A stretch of 64,000 nucleotides of DNA, taken from the NCBI GenBank assembly GCA_903915535.1, contig CAIWTJ010000272.1, positions 1 to 64,000 on the forward strand, written 5' to 3'. This document shows positions 7,542 through 15,470 of the stretch, piece by piece (position 1 is the stretch's first letter; every line of letters begins with the position of its first letter). This DNA is from Enhydrobacter aerosaccus (GTDB taxonomy: Bacteria; Pseudomonadota; Alphaproteobacteria; Reyranellales; Reyranellaceae). The notes beneath the pieces are model-generated. The model did no database searches, had not been told where the DNA came from, and saw nothing but the letters and a program-made list of their open reading frames with translations. The position numbers and the translations under genes were made by a program.

Positions 7542-8305
7542 AGCAGCACCTGCTGCACCGGCTCGGCCGCCGGCGGCGCCGGCGAACGGCGTTCGGTGTC
7601 GCCGCGGATCCGGCGCAGGATCTCGCGCGGGCTCACGAGCTCGACGTCGGGCCGGGCCTTGATCTCGGCGACCTTGCCGACGGGCACGTCGTAATGCGGC
7701 CAGCGGCCGCGGTGGAACCATCGGCGATTGATGCCGAGCTCGGCCGCCATGCCGTGCAGCCCGTCGATCGAATAGGGGATGCAGATCAGGTGCCGTTTCT
7801 CGTCGACCAGGAAGCGCGGCGCCGTCGCGCCCCCGGCCGCCTCGAGCGGCTGGCCGTCGACCAGGCTCGCCGCCCAGCGCAGGATCCGGTCGGCCGCGAC
7901 GTCTCGAGCGCCGTCCCAGTGGCCCGGATAGTCGGGCCCGGCGCCGCGCTCGGCCGCGTGGAAACTCACTTGGCCGCTCGGCAGGTCGACGTACAGCACG
8001 AACCGGTGATGCGGCTGCTCGCGATCCTCGCCCCAGCCCCAGCGCGAGATCTCGAGCTCGACCGAGTGCTCGAGCAGTAGCTGGGCGATGTTGCCCATGG
8101 CCCAGCCCTTCACGTCGTAAGCGCCGCCGCGGTGCCGCCGGGCCCGATAGCGCTTGGCGCGCGTGCTCGTCTTGCAGGCGCGCAGCAGGTTGGCGGCGAT
8201 CGCGCCGGCGGGGCCGATCGCCTCGAGGCGCTGATACAGCGCCCGCGTCGCGTCGCCGTCGGATCCGCGGTAGACTGTAAGGAGCTCGAGCAGGGTCGGG
8301 CTCAT
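7538..8305 (-). CDS. DUF4031-like protein
   Basis: A 255-residue protein starting MSPTLLELL. The C-terminal third contains SIDGLHGMAAELGINRRWFH followed by PHYDVP, which matches the pattern of DUF4031 (DxLHxFAxxLGLxRxWFQ..HYDV). The central part (LYVDLPSGQVSFHAAERG.GPDYPGHWDG) is not assigned. DUF4031 has no established reaction but is common in phages and actinobacteria. A CGAACGGCGTTCG site lies near the 3' end and encodes TERRSP in what looks like a linker. Start and stop both overlap neighbours (ATGA). Confidence 0.65.
   Translation of the reverse strand: MSPTLLELLTVYRGSDGDATRALYQRLEAIGPAGAIAANLLRACKTSTRAKRYRARRHRGGAYDVKGWAMGNIAQLLLEHSVELEISRWGWGEDREQPHHRFVLYVDLPSGQVSFHAAERGAGPDYPGHWDGARDVAADRILRWAASLVDGQPLEAAGGATAPRFLVDEKRHLICIPYSIDGLHGMAAELGINRRWFHRGRWPHYDVPVGKVAEIKARPDVELVSPREILRRIRGDTERRSPAPPAAEPVQQVLL
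7583..7595. repeat. CGAACGSCGTTCG site 2
   Basis: Exact 13-mer, central G. It lies near the 3' end of the DUF4031-like gene in the ERRS frame. Confidence 0.9.
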
Positions 8306-8568
8306 TGCAGTGCCCCGCCCTGGCGCACGGCCGCGGCGATCGCCTCGTCGATCTTCGGCCCATAGGGAACCGTTATCTGTCGATCGAGACGGGGCCGACG
8401 GATGCCGCAGGTAAAGACGGCCTCGCTGCTGTAGAGCGTACACTCCAAGTCTTTGTGAATTATCGTCATCGGACCCGGGATGCCGTTCTCGGCCATCGCG
8501 GCGACGACTTCGGCTTCGGCGCTGCAGATCCGTTTCATCGCAGATTGAACGAGCGTGCGTTTGATCAT
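8302..8568 (-). CDS. Small hypothetical protein
   Basis: An 88-residue protein starting MIKRTLVQSAMKRICSAEAE. It has three cysteines, a mixed alpha/beta look and no recognised motif. Its boundaries are fixed by ATGA overlaps on both sides. Its position between the DUF4031-like gene and the putative hypermodification enzyme is the only functional hint. Confidence 0.6.
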   Translation of the reverse strand: MIKRTLVQSAMKRICSAEAEVVAAMAENGIPGPMTIIHKDLECTLYSSEAVFTCGIRRPRLDRQITVPYGPKIDEAIAAAVRQGGALQ

Positions 8569-9419
8569 GAGCCGCGCCCTGGCACGTACAGTGCGCGCGG
8601 CTTGCCCTGGCCGAGTCTCACGCGCAGATATTTGTCGGTTTCGCAGAGAATGTTCGGCACGTCGCTGAAATCCATCCCGACGCCCGTTTCCCGTTCGACG
8701 ATCTTGTAAATCGCGCGCATTTCCATGAGTGCCGGCGTCTGGCCGAGCGGATGGTCGACGGTGCGGCCGTGGATCCTGTTCAGGCCGCGTAGCGTGCCAG
8801 GCCCTGCCGCCGCCCATGAGCCGACGTCGGGCGCGGCCTCGAGGATCGGCGTAAAGCGCATGTCGACGACGGCCTGATAGGCCATGAACATGCCCCAACC
8901 GTTCGAGGCGGTAATCCATTCATGGACGCGGCGCAGCGAGACGTTCCACGTCGGAAAGTGCTCGCGCCGGCGCCAGAGGGCGCCGATCACCGTCTCGGCG
9001 ATATAGCTTTGCTTGTCGGCGCCCTTGGTCGCCGGTGCCGAGATCATGTAGGCGCCGGTGTAGACCTTGTCGCCGCGTGCCTTCCGGGTGTTCAGGATGG
9101 CCGTCATGGACGCCGGCGCGAACGTCTCGTCGAGCGGCCAGGCCTGCTCGGCGATCAGCTCGGCCAGGGTGTCGGGCCAATTGATCTGTCGGGCGATGCA
9201 GAGCATGAGCCAGAGATACGGATGGCCGGCGAAGCGCTCTCGTATGTTCTCGCGGATCCAGAGGGTGCCGCGATCGTCCTCCCGCCGCACGTTGCAGAAT
9301 CGATAAGTGCCGATCACCTCGTCGGCGGTCCAGGGGTGCGGCTCGCCGGCGTCTTTGCGCCGGCGCACCTCCTCGCGTTCCTTGATCCACTGCCAGAGCG
9401 GCGAATAGTCGGGTGTCAT
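8565..9419 (-). CDS. Putative DNA base hypermodification protein (alpha-glutamyl/putrescinyl thymine pyrophosphorylase-like)
   Basis: A 284-residue protein that closely follows the pattern of the phage family named putative DNA base hypermodification protein (Pfam HMUDK helical / aGPT-Pplase clade). Diagnostic stretches are PHPWTADEVIGTYRFCNVRR with EDDRGTLWIREN, then ARQINWPDTLAELI, KVYTGAYMIS, GWGMFMAYQAVVDM, GPGTLRGLNRIHGR and NILCETDKYLRVRLG. Members have a DNA glycosylase-like fold and are predicted to act on a modified thymine base. No thymidylate hydroxymethylase or 5-hmdU kinase is visible, so the substrate is uncertain. The gene is coupled (ATGA) to both neighbours. Confidence 0.75.
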   Translation of the reverse strand: MTPDYSPLWQWIKEREEVRRRKDAGEPHPWTADEVIGTYRFCNVRREDDRGTLWIRENIRERFAGHPYLWLMLCIARQINWPDTLAELIAEQAWPLDETFAPASMTAILNTRKARGDKVYTGAYMISAPATKGADKQSYIAETVIGALWRRREHFPTWNVSLRRVHEWITASNGWGMFMAYQAVVDMRFTPILEAAPDVGSWAAAGPGTLRGLNRIHGRTVDHPLGQTPALMEMRAIYKIVERETGVGMDFSDVPNILCETDKYLRVRLGQGKPRALYVPGRGS

Positions 9420-9766
9420 GACCGCGCCCCGCGCTGCGGCCTGCACGCGCTGCAGAGGTTCAGGCCGATCCATGAACAGCCGCCAGGGCACGCGCAATCG
9501 TCGGTGCAGCCGCAGTCGTGGCAATAGCGTTTAGCGGCCTCGAGCGCGCCGGGCGCCGTGAGATGCAAGTGCTCGACGGTTCCTTTCCTCGTCTTGTACG
9601 GGCTTGGCTGCTGTACCGAGTCGACCAGGCCGCCCCGGCGCAGGCGATCGGCGACGCCTGGGTTGATCTCCTGGCGGGGTTTGGGGCCGGCCAGGAGCGA
9701 TCGTAGCGCCGCTCGAGTTGCTGCGGTGAGCGGGTGCGGCCTCACGGCGAACACGTTCGTTGTCAT
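9416..9766 (-). CDS. Winged-helix plus zinc-ribbon-like small protein
   Basis: A 116-residue protein. The first 75 residues (LTAATRAALRSLLAGP..RLRRGGLVDSV..LHLTAPGALEAA) look like a small winged helix. The C-terminal 40 residues are Cys-rich (CHDCGCTDDCACPGGCSW and CSAC), suggesting a zinc-binding knuckle. It lies between the hypermodification gene and a small phage protein with 4-bp overlaps. DNA binding is inferred. Confidence 0.6.
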   Translation of the reverse strand: MTTNVFAVRPHPLTAATRAALRSLLAGPKPRQEINPGVADRLRRGGLVDSVQQPSPYKTRKGTVEHLHLTAPGALEAAKRYCHDCGCTDDCACPGGCSWIGLNLCSACRPQRGARS

Positions 9767-9963
9767 ATCAGCCCTTTCTCCTTCGCCAGCCATTGCGGCA
9801 TGGTCACGGTGACGTTCTCGCCCTCGCCGGCGTCGACCGGCGCGAGCTCTATCTGCGATCGCGGCAGCCACTCGCGCTTGAGACCGTCGAACAGCCAGAT
9901 CGCTTTCTCGCGGGTGCCGACGATCGTCCCGAAGATCTCGACGGGTTCACGATCGCCGCTCAT
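9763..9963 (-). CDS. Small conserved phage protein (WLPxSQIE type)
   Basis: A 66-residue protein of the type often found in phage early regions: a short beta-rich start (GTIVGTREKAIWLFDG), the motif EWLPRSQIE, and a terminal MPQWLAKEKGL. No activity is known for it. ATGA overlaps on both sides fix its limits. Confidence 0.65.
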   Translation of the reverse strand: MSGDREPVEIFGTIVGTREKAIWLFDGLKREWLPRSQIELAPVDAGEGENVTVTMPQWLAKEKGLI

Positions 9964-10928
9964 GTCGGCATCGCCCGGTGCTCGAGGCCGTCGAGCATGG
10001 CGCCGGCGGCCTTCTTGCCGAAGCGCTCGAGCAGAGTGACCTGCGGCCGGCGCGTGTTCGGTATGGCGAGAAAGGCGCTGTCGCCGAACGGCGTCGTCGT
10101 CTGCACGAGTTCGCCCCAATGGATTTCAAATTCCCGGTGCCACGCGCGCGCCGCGCCGGGTCCCCATTCGCCCCATTGCTTGAAAAAGAATGGCGTACCG
10201 GGATGCTCGACGTTCTCGTTCGACCATTGGCACTGCAGCGCCAGCGATCGAATCCAGTCCGGATGCGAGGGCCTGGCCTTCGGTCCCGACTCGCCGCCGG
10301 CGATCACCCAGTCGATCTTTCCGCAGGGCATCGTCGCGCTCGGCTCGGGCGAGTCGTGATAGCGGGTGCCCGTCAGGGCGTCGATAAAGTGGTGCCCGGT
10401 GCAAATCGCCGTGAGATCCACCGGCCCGAGCAGCGGCTCACAGGACAGGAAACGCACTCTTGCGGGGACGTCGATCAGCTGCGGCACGCGCAGATCGGCC
10501 ATAGCCTGCGACTCGACCGACGTCCCGAGCCAGACGTTCACCGGCATGTCGAGCTCGGCCCAGTGCTTGCCGGCCAGGTGCGGCCGCTTGGTGAGCAGCA
10601 GCCAGTCGATCGCCGGCGTCGCCCGGATCAGCTCGACGAAGTCTCGGCGCCAGGCGGCGTCGACTTCGGCGTCGAACGGGTCGCAGAGGCTCGGGAATAC
10701 CTTCGCCCGAACGCCGTTCGCTTCGGCCTTGCGGTTCCAGGCGATCGGCTGGCGCCAGTAGCTCGAGCTCGTGCGGTGCCGCGGTGCGCCAGTGGCAAAC
10801 TCGGCCCAGCCGTAGCGGTGCGCCATGTCGGCGGCATAGCAATTGTCGCAGCCGGGCGAGATCTTGGTGCAGCCGATCCACGGATTAAACGTGTGATCGG
10901 TCCATTCGATCTTTGAGCGCTCAGCCAT
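9960..10928 (-). CDS. Phage Gp37/Gp68 family protein (DUF5131)
   Basis: A 322-residue protein starting MAERSKIEWTDHTFNPWIGC. The IEWTDxTxNPWxGC opening and the cysteines in GCTKISPGCDNCYA are the hallmark of the Gp37/Gp68 family. Further conserved parts are DWLLLTKRPHL, NVWLGTSVESQ, RFLSCEPLLGPVDL and DWVIAGGESG with the late FFFKQWGEW. The Cys spacing and TIM-barrel-like pattern suggest radical-SAM-like chemistry, but no reaction is proven. The start was chosen by the family N-terminus over an ATG 15 bp upstream. Site 3 (EANGVR) lies in a variable loop. Confidence 0.85.
   Translation of the reverse strand: MAERSKIEWTDHTFNPWIGCTKISPGCDNCYAADMAHRYGWAEFATGAPRHRTSSSYWRQPIAWNRKAEANGVRAKVFPSLCDPFDAEVDAAWRRDFVELIRATPAIDWLLLTKRPHLAGKHWAELDMPVNVWLGTSVESQAMADLRVPQLIDVPARVRFLSCEPLLGPVDLTAICTGHHFIDALTGTRYHDSPEPSATMPCGKIDWVIAGGESGPKARPSHPDWIRSLALQCQWSNENVEHPGTPFFFKQWGEWGPGAARAWHREFEIHWGELVQTTTPFGDSAFLAIPNTRRPQVTLLERFGKKAAGAMLDGLEHRAMPT
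10708..10720. repeat. CGAACGSCGTTCG site 3
   Basis: Exact 13-mer, central C on this strand. It lies in the DUF5131 gene in the NGVR frame. Confidence 0.9.
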
Positions 10929-11202
10929 GACCGGGCTCCCCATGGATCTCGCCGGCCTGTTGCTTTACCGACTCCCAATTGTCGGCCACGGCCTTGATGA
11001 GATCCCGTCGGCAGCTGTCGATAATCTCCTGCGCGTGCGCGGGCGTGGTGGCGCAGAACGCGATCGTCACGGCCAGGCTGTCGATCTGCGCGCAGAGAAT
11101 CGTTCCCGTCTTGCCGCCGGCGCAGGCCAATTGAATCGCCTGAAAGTAGCGCTCCCGATCGGGATCGTTCGGGCTGCTCGGAAGGTGGATCGTGAGGGCC
11201 AT
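10921..11202 (-). CDS. Small hypothetical protein
   Basis: A 93-residue protein (MALTIHLPSSPNDPDRERYF..), with a predicted alpha/beta core and no recognised motif. It overlaps the start of the DUF5131 gene by 8 bp and follows the ASCH gene by 3 bp, so it belongs to the same operon. Confidence 0.55.
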   Translation of the reverse strand: MALTIHLPSSPNDPDRERYFQAIQLACAGGKTGTILCAQIDSLAVTIAFCATTPAHAQEIIDSCRRDLIKAVADNWESVKQQAGEIHGEPGHG

Positions 11203-11205
11203 GGC

Positions 11206-11748
11206 TCAGCTCCCCGCCCAGCCGGCCGGCAGCTCGAAAAATCCCTGCGCGCCCTTTACAGCCGGTGCGGGATTGATCACCTGCACGCCGCTCAGCAGCC
11301 AGGCCCAGCGGCCCTCCGAATAGTCGCCCCAGTCGTCGTATTGAACGTCGAGGCTGTAGTGCTCGGGCTTGCTCGTGAGCCGGCGCACTGTTCGGGCGGT
11401 GGTGGCGTTCTTGGGCGGCCCGAGCTGAAACGCGGCCTCGAGCACGGCGGTACACACGACGGCGCCGATCGGCATCATGGACATGCCGAAGCGGCCGAGC
11501 AGCTCCTCGGGCGTCCGGTTGAACGTCGCGGCCACCGTGTCGGCGAGATCGAATCCGCCCTGCTTGTGCTGGCCGTACAGGATCTCTTGCGCGAATTGCG
11601 CCGCGCCCTTGTCTATCTTCTTGGCCGCGTGGATCGCTATTCGCTGGCCGATGTAATCGGACGGCGGCGCCCAGCTGCGCGTCTCGTAGGGCTTGGCGCT
11701 GCAGGCAATGAGCGAGGCCCACGGCTGCCAGAGTGATATCGCTTTCAC
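11206..11748 (-). CDS. ASCH domain-containing protein
   Basis: A 180-residue protein. The opening MKAISLWQPWASLI with YETRSW is the classic ASCH signature (PUA-like beta barrel). It is followed by GQRIAIHAAKK and WAWLLSGVQVINP, which complete the domain. ASCH proteins bind RNA or modified nucleotides and often accompany phage nucleic-acid-modifying enzymes, which fits the neighbours here. The actual ligand is unknown. ATG 11748 overlaps the upstream gene by 4 bp. Confidence 0.8.
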   Translation of the reverse strand: MKAISLWQPWASLIACSAKPYETRSWAPPSDYIGQRIAIHAAKKIDKGAAQFAQEILYGQHKQGGFDLADTVAATFNRTPEELLGRFGMSMMPIGAVVCTAVLEAAFQLGPPKNATTARTVRRLTSKPEHYSLDVQYDDWGDYSEGRWAWLLSGVQVINPAPAVKGAQGFFELPAGWAGS

Positions 11749-12053
11749 GTCGTTTCCCCCTTTGGTGAATGAAAGATGATCCAGGCGGCATTCGCCCGGG
11801 TGCGTTCGGCGCCCTTGCCGCCGGTGCTTTCGCTCGGCAGCAGGTCGGCGACGCGCTCGCCTTTGGCGTCGAGGATCCGGATCACCGACGGCCCGACGCC
11901 CTCGAACAGCCGGCCGAGCTCCTGAATCGTCCAGGGCCCGGGCGCGACGGTGTCGATCGCCGGCGGCGCTTGCACCGGTGCCGGCGCGGCTGGCCGCGGC
12001 GGCTTGTAGGGCTCCTCGGGCGCCTCGAGGCCCGGGATCTGGGCGCCGCTCAT
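11745..12053 (-). CDS. Hypothetical protein with Pro-rich N-terminus
   Basis: A 102-residue protein. Residues 1-40 are rich in Pro and Ala (a probable linker). The rest (WTIQELGRLFEGVGPSVIRI with LDAKGERVADLLP) looks like a small alpha/beta domain that appears repeatedly in phage early genes. No function is known. ATGA overlaps occur on both sides. Confidence 0.55.
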   Translation of the reverse strand: MSGAQIPGLEAPEEPYKPPRPAAPAPVQAPPAIDTVAPGPWTIQELGRLFEGVGPSVIRILDAKGERVADLLPSESTGGKGAERTRANAAWIIFHSPKGETT

Positions 12054-12442
12054 ACGTCGAACCTCGCCCGGAACGCCGCCGTGATCGCCTCGCGGAAACC
12101 GGGCTGCGGCTCGTCGACGGCGATCGCGGTCTCTTTCACCGTGTAGCTCTTGGCCTGCTCGACAACCTTGTAAGGCCACCAACGCCGCGCCTCGACCCAT
12201 GCGGCCTTGAGCATGCGCGGCGTGATCTGCCAGTCGGCCTTGTCGTCGTGCTGATAGCCGGCCAGCCGCAGCGCCTCCTCGAGATCGGCCGAGAAAGCGG
12301 CGTCGACGGCGCGCCGGCGCTGGGCGTATTCCCAGAGCAGATCCTGCGCCGCCGGATCCTTGCAGCTGAGCGGGACCTTGCCGCGTGGCGTCGTCGGATA
12401 CTTGTCCGACTGAAACTCGCCGTCGATCAGGTGCTCGGCCAT
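12050..12442 (-). CDS. Conserved phage hypothetical protein
   Basis: A 130-residue protein starting MAEHLIDGEFQSDKYPTTPR. The segment GKVPLSCKDPAAQDLLWEYA is of a kind seen in many proteobacterial prophages. It is acidic, with a Trp-rich helix (VEARRWWPYKVV). Its start overlaps the stop of the deoxyribosyltransferase-like gene by one base (TAATG). Confidence 0.6.
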   Translation of the reverse strand: MAEHLIDGEFQSDKYPTTPRGKVPLSCKDPAAQDLLWEYAQRRRAVDAAFSADLEEALRLAGYQHDDKADWQITPRMLKAAWVEARRWWPYKVVEQAKSYTVKETAIAVDEPQPGFREAITAAFRARFDV

Positions 12443-13422
12443 TACTCGGCCGCCGGCCCGGCTTCGGCCGGCGCGGCCGTCTCGGCTTTGCTTTCCGCTC
12501 GCATTTTGTCGAGCGCGGCCTTCCATTTGGCATCGCGCTCTGCCTTCTCCTCGTCGCTCAGCACCTCGAGGTGCCAGCGCACGACCTGGCGGCCGATTCC
12601 CGGGTCGAAAGAGTTCTTGTCGATCACGAGAACGGCCTCGCCGAGCTCGGCCTGAAACATCGCGATCAGTCGCGCGCCCTCGGGATACGTCTCGGGATCC
12701 TCGGCGATCGCGTTCTCGTCGATCTTGTCGGACCAGCCGTATTCCTCGTGCACGTCGGCCAGATAGATGCCCGAGCACTTCGCCAGCATCGCCGGCGGGC
12801 TGCGGTGATACATGCCGCTCAGCACGCCCTGCAGCCAGCGCGTCTTGTCCTCGAGGTGTTCGGCGCTATAGGCACCCCATGGCTCTGGGTTCGGCTTTGT
12901 GTAGTCGTAGCCGGTGAGATCGCCGGCAAAGAACACCGGCTTGCCGAGCTGCTCGGCCCACGCGATCTCGCGCGCAGTGCTTTCGCCGACGTAGGGCTTG
13001 CCATCGACCTTGCCGTCGATCACGAGAATCGCGTCGCTGCGCTGGATCTTGGCGAAGTGCACGGCGTCGACCGTCGACTTGCCGATCGGGTTGCCTTCGA
13101 TCAGGGGATTACCGGCCGCGCCGTTGCCGATCGAAAAGACGATGAACCCGAGCGCTGTCAGCTTGGCGTTCCATTCGACAAACTCGCGCCGGAAGCGGCC
13201 GCTGCCGCAGAGCGTGATCTGCAGCACCGCCGGCAGCCCGTCGGCCGTCGGCTCGGCCGGGGCGTGCATCTTCTCGAGCCATGCCCTCACCTCGTCAACC
13301 GACTGCAGGCCCTTGAACGTCTCTTGATCGACGTCGGGCCGCCGGTAGATCGGCGCGTGCATCATCAATTGAAAGGCCGAGCGCCGCGGCGCGGGCTTGG
13401 TCGTGTCTGTCGTGTCGGTCAT
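12442..13422 (-). CDS. Nucleoside 2-deoxyribosyltransferase-like protein
   Basis: A 326-residue protein. ITLCGSGRFRREFVEWNAKL and GKSTVDAVHFAKIQRSDAIL with YVGESTAREIAWAEQLGKPV match the core of the nucleoside deoxyribosyltransferase superfamily, a Rossmann-like fold that cleaves N-glycosidic bonds of (deoxy)nucleosides or their monophosphates. The C-terminal 60 residues form a charged, Ala/Glu-rich tail. A strong ribosome site (GAGGAGAGAG) lies just before ATG 13422. Next to a putative base-hypermodification enzyme it may process modified nucleotides; that link is inferred. Confidence 0.7.
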   Translation of the reverse strand: MTDTTDTTKPAPRRSAFQLMMHAPIYRRPDVDQETFKGLQSVDEVRAWLEKMHAPAEPTADGLPAVLQITLCGSGRFRREFVEWNAKLTALGFIVFSIGNGAAGNPLIEGNPIGKSTVDAVHFAKIQRSDAILVIDGKVDGKPYVGESTAREIAWAEQLGKPVFFAGDLTGYDYTKPNPEPWGAYSAEHLEDKTRWLQGVLSGMYHRSPPAMLAKCSGIYLADVHEEYGWSDKIDENAIAEDPETYPEGARLIAMFQAELGEAVLVIDKNSFDPGIGRQVVRWHLEVLSDEEKAERDAKWKAALDKMRAESKAETAAPAEAGPAAE

Positions 13423-13441
13423 GTTCTCTCTCCTCTATTGA

Positions 13442-13678
13442 TCAACTGGGTTTTTCGCCGGCGGCCTCGGCGGCCTTCCGCCATTTCGCGACGAGGCCAG
13501 CGATCGTCGCGACGAGTTCCTCTTTGTGCTGGACGCTTGACGCGCACGCGGCCTCCTCGGGCGCATCCTTCGGCCATGCGACGATCGCGAAATGGTGAGG
13601 CTCGTCGAGCGTATCGCGCAGCACGCCGGCGACGCCGACGCCGAGATCGCTCAGCAGCAGGGCGACCCGAGTCGTCAT
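13442..13678 (-). CDS. Small hypothetical protein
   Basis: A 78-residue protein (MTTRVALLLSDLGVGVAGVL..) with a hydrophobic N-terminal strand-helix unit and a helical C-terminus (LVATIAGLVAKWRKAAEAAG). No family was recognised. ATG 13678 overlaps the acetyltransferase stop by 4 bp. Confidence 0.55.
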   Translation of the reverse strand: MTTRVALLLSDLGVGVAGVLRDTLDEPHHFAIVAWPKDAPEEAACASSVQHKEELVATIAGLVAKWRKAAEAAGEKPS

Positions 13679-14118
13679 GCGCCGATCCTTTTGGCGCGCA
13701 CGATATGGTCGACGGCCCAGCCGTGCTTTTCCATGAGGGCAATCATCGGCTCGTTGTCGGTGACGTGGCCGAGCTGCAGGGTGTCGATCCCCTCGGCGAG
13801 CGCGTAGCCGGTGAACATCGCTAGCAGCGCGTCGGCCAGACCCTGGCGCCGCAACCCGGGCTCGATCCAGAGAATGTCGAGCCAGAGGCTTTCCGCCGTC
13901 GTCTCGTAAAACGTCGCGAACCCGGCAGGCACGCCGATCTCGGTCACGATGTAGGCAATGCGGGAATCGTCCTCGGGCAGCGGCCGCGGCGGGATGATCT
14001 TCTCGTGGATCATGCGCAGGCACGAGCGGCGAACCCATGTCCGCACCTCGAGCGGCTGTTGCCCGAGCTCGCCGCAGTGCGGGCTGAACGGCCTGGCCGA
14101 TCTCGTGGCGGCGCTCAT
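13675..14118 (-). CDS. GNAT-family N-acetyltransferase
   Basis: A 147-residue protein with the GNAT fold. LWLDILWIEPGLRRQGLADA is motif A, with the acetyl-CoA pyrophosphate-binding R/Q-x-x-G-x-A loop. DTLQLGHVTDNEPMIALMEK and HGWAVDHIV are motif B and the closing strand. GNAT enzymes transfer acetyl or acyl groups to amines. In a putative DNA-modification cluster it could act on an aminated base, but protein or small-molecule targets are equally possible. ATGA overlaps occur with both neighbours. Confidence 0.75.
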   Translation of the reverse strand: MSAATRSARPFSPHCGELGQQPLEVRTWVRRSCLRMIHEKIIPPRPLPEDDSRIAYIVTEIGVPAGFATFYETTAESLWLDILWIEPGLRRQGLADALLAMFTGYALAEGIDTLQLGHVTDNEPMIALMEKHGWAVDHIVRAKRIGA

Positions 14119-14312
14119 TCGGTGATCGCCTCGAGCTCGAGGCCGACGGCGACCATGGCGCCCTCGTCGCCGCTGCCGATCGCCTTGCAGGCGCGCTCGA
14201 TCGCCGACTCGATGGTCGACAGGATGAAGGCGTCGGGCGAGCTCGCGGCATAGATCGTGTGAATGCGCGTCACGCTGCGAATCAGCCGCGCGAGTTTCTC
14301 GGCCGACTTCAT
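14115..14312 (-). CDS. Small hypothetical protein
   Basis: A 65-residue, predominantly helical protein starting MKSAEKLARLIRSVTRIHTI. No motif was recognised. It is coupled to the acetyltransferase and the following membrane protein by 4-bp overlaps. Confidence 0.5.
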   Translation of the reverse strand: MKSAEKLARLIRSVTRIHTIYAASSPDAFILSTIESAIERACKAIGSGDEGAMVAVGLELEAITE

Positions 14313-14620
14313 GCGAGCACCTGCTGGGCCACGAGGCCGGCGATGGCGATCGCCAGGACGAGCAGCAGCCAGGTCCGCACCTCGAGCCGCTTCTCTGTCT
14401 CGAGGCTGCGGTCGAGCAGCTGGGCGGTGTGGCGATAGAGCTCGGCCATGTCGAGGTCGCGCTGATCGACAATAGGGATTCCGGGGCCGCCACTTTGAGA
14501 GTAGGCTGGCACCATCTTGGGCGCCTCGAGCATGTCGGCTTTCCAGCGCAGCAGCTTGGCGGCGGCGCTGATCGGGTGCGGCGGGTTCTCTACCGGCGGC
14601 ATAGGTGAGGGCTTCGGCAT
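14309..14620 (-). CDS. Small single-pass membrane protein
   Basis: A 103-residue protein with a Pro-rich N-terminus, a helical middle (AELYRHTAQLLDRSLETEKR) and a C-terminal transmembrane segment (WLLLVLAIAIAGLVAQ), giving an N-in tail-anchored layout. Its function is unknown; such proteins in early operons can act in superinfection exclusion. The start is coupled to the upstream stop by one base (TGATG). Confidence 0.55.
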   Translation of the reverse strand: MPKPSPMPPVENPPHPISAAAKLLRWKADMLEAPKMVPAYSQSGGPGIPIVDQRDLDMAELYRHTAQLLDRSLETEKRLEVRTWLLLVLAIAIAGLVAQQVLA

Positions 14621-15246
14621 CACTTCGGCCCATAGGAGCGCGCGAGGGCGGTCGGGTCGCCCAGCAGCTTGCAATCGGTGATCGTCTGCTCGCCCAGTAC
14701 GGCCGCCACGATGCCGCGCACGCGGGCGATGGCGTCGCCTATCCGGGCGCGGGCGCTCTCGGCGGTGTCGGGCGGCGCGTGGCCGGTGAGCTCGGCGAAC
14801 AGCGACTCGAGCTGCTCGGCGAGGTCATGGCCGCCCTCGCCCTCTGCGAGCGCCAGGTGCCCGATACGGTGCAGCCGTTCCTGCGCCTCGTGTTTCTGGC
14901 TGCACACGAGCGAATAAGCGTCGAGGTTGACAGTCTCCTTGCTCGCCGGCCGGCCGCGCTCGACGAGCAGCAGCCGGTGAGCGAATAGCGCGGCCAGGAA
15001 CCGCCGAACGAACGCCGTTCGGCCGGCCTCGAGGCCCGCGTCGCCGGCGATCAGCTTGCCCGGGCAGGCATCCTGTATCGCCTCGAGCAGCGCCGGCGGC
15101 ACCGGTACGGTCGCGCCGTTCGCCAGCACGAGTTCGTCGATCCAGATCTCGGGCACGATCGCCCGCGTTTCGGGAGGCAAGGCAATTGTCGGCGGTGCCC
15201 AGCTGAACCAGCTTATGATCTCCCGCAGGGTGAACGTCCTTCTCAT
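14620..15246 (-). CDS. Hypothetical phage protein
   Basis: A 208-residue protein starting MRRTFTLREIISWFSWAPPT at ATG 15246; a TTG 18 bp upstream is less likely. The middle is helical (FVRRFLAALFAHRLLLVERG, HDLAEQLESLFAELTG). No family was recognised. Site 4 lies inside and encodes RTAF at the start of that helix. Confidence 0.55.
   Translation of the reverse strand: MRRTFTLREIISWFSWAPPTIALPPETRAIVPEIWIDELVLANGATVPVPPALLEAIQDACPGKLIAGDAGLEAGRTAFVRRFLAALFAHRLLLVERGRPASKETVNLDAYSLVCSQKHEAQERLHRIGHLALAEGEGGHDLAEQLESLFAELTGHAPPDTAESARARIGDAIARVRGIVAAVLGEQTITDCKLLGDPTALARSYGPK
15009..15021. repeat. CGAACGSCGTTCG site 4
   Basis: Exact 13-mer, central C on this strand. It lies in the 208-residue hypothetical gene in the RTAF frame. 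Confidence 0.9.
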
Positions 15247-15470
15247 TGATGGGCCTCTTTGCAAAGTTTGAGAATTTCCTCGTGAGCGGCGATTTCCCGG
15301 TCGATCACGTCGAGAAGCGTTCCGGCGACTTTGCCGGGCAACTGGCCGCGCACGGCCCGCAGGGTCTTTGTCGCGGTGTCGAGCGACGACTCGAGATAGC
15401 CGGCGCGGTAATCGACATTGCGCAGCTTCTCGGCCGTGACGCCGGGCCTGGCGAAGTCGGCCGCGCTCAT
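15243..15470 (-). CDS. Small helical hypothetical protein
   Basis: A 75-residue protein (MSAADFARPGVTAEKL..) whose C-terminal half is an amphipathic helix (KVAGTLLDVIDREIAAHEEI). ATG 15470 overlaps the end of the ParB-like gene by 4 bp, so the two are made together and could form a complex. It has no known family. Confidence 0.5.
   Translation of the reverse strand: MSAADFARPGVTAEKLRNVDYRAGYLESSLDTATKTLRAVRGQLPGKVAGTLLDVIDREIAAHEEILKLCKEAHQ

Noticed and set aside
10084-10096. Possible 18th copy of the palindrome (CGAACGGCGTCGT)
   Set aside because: The right half does not match; only exact 13-mers were counted.
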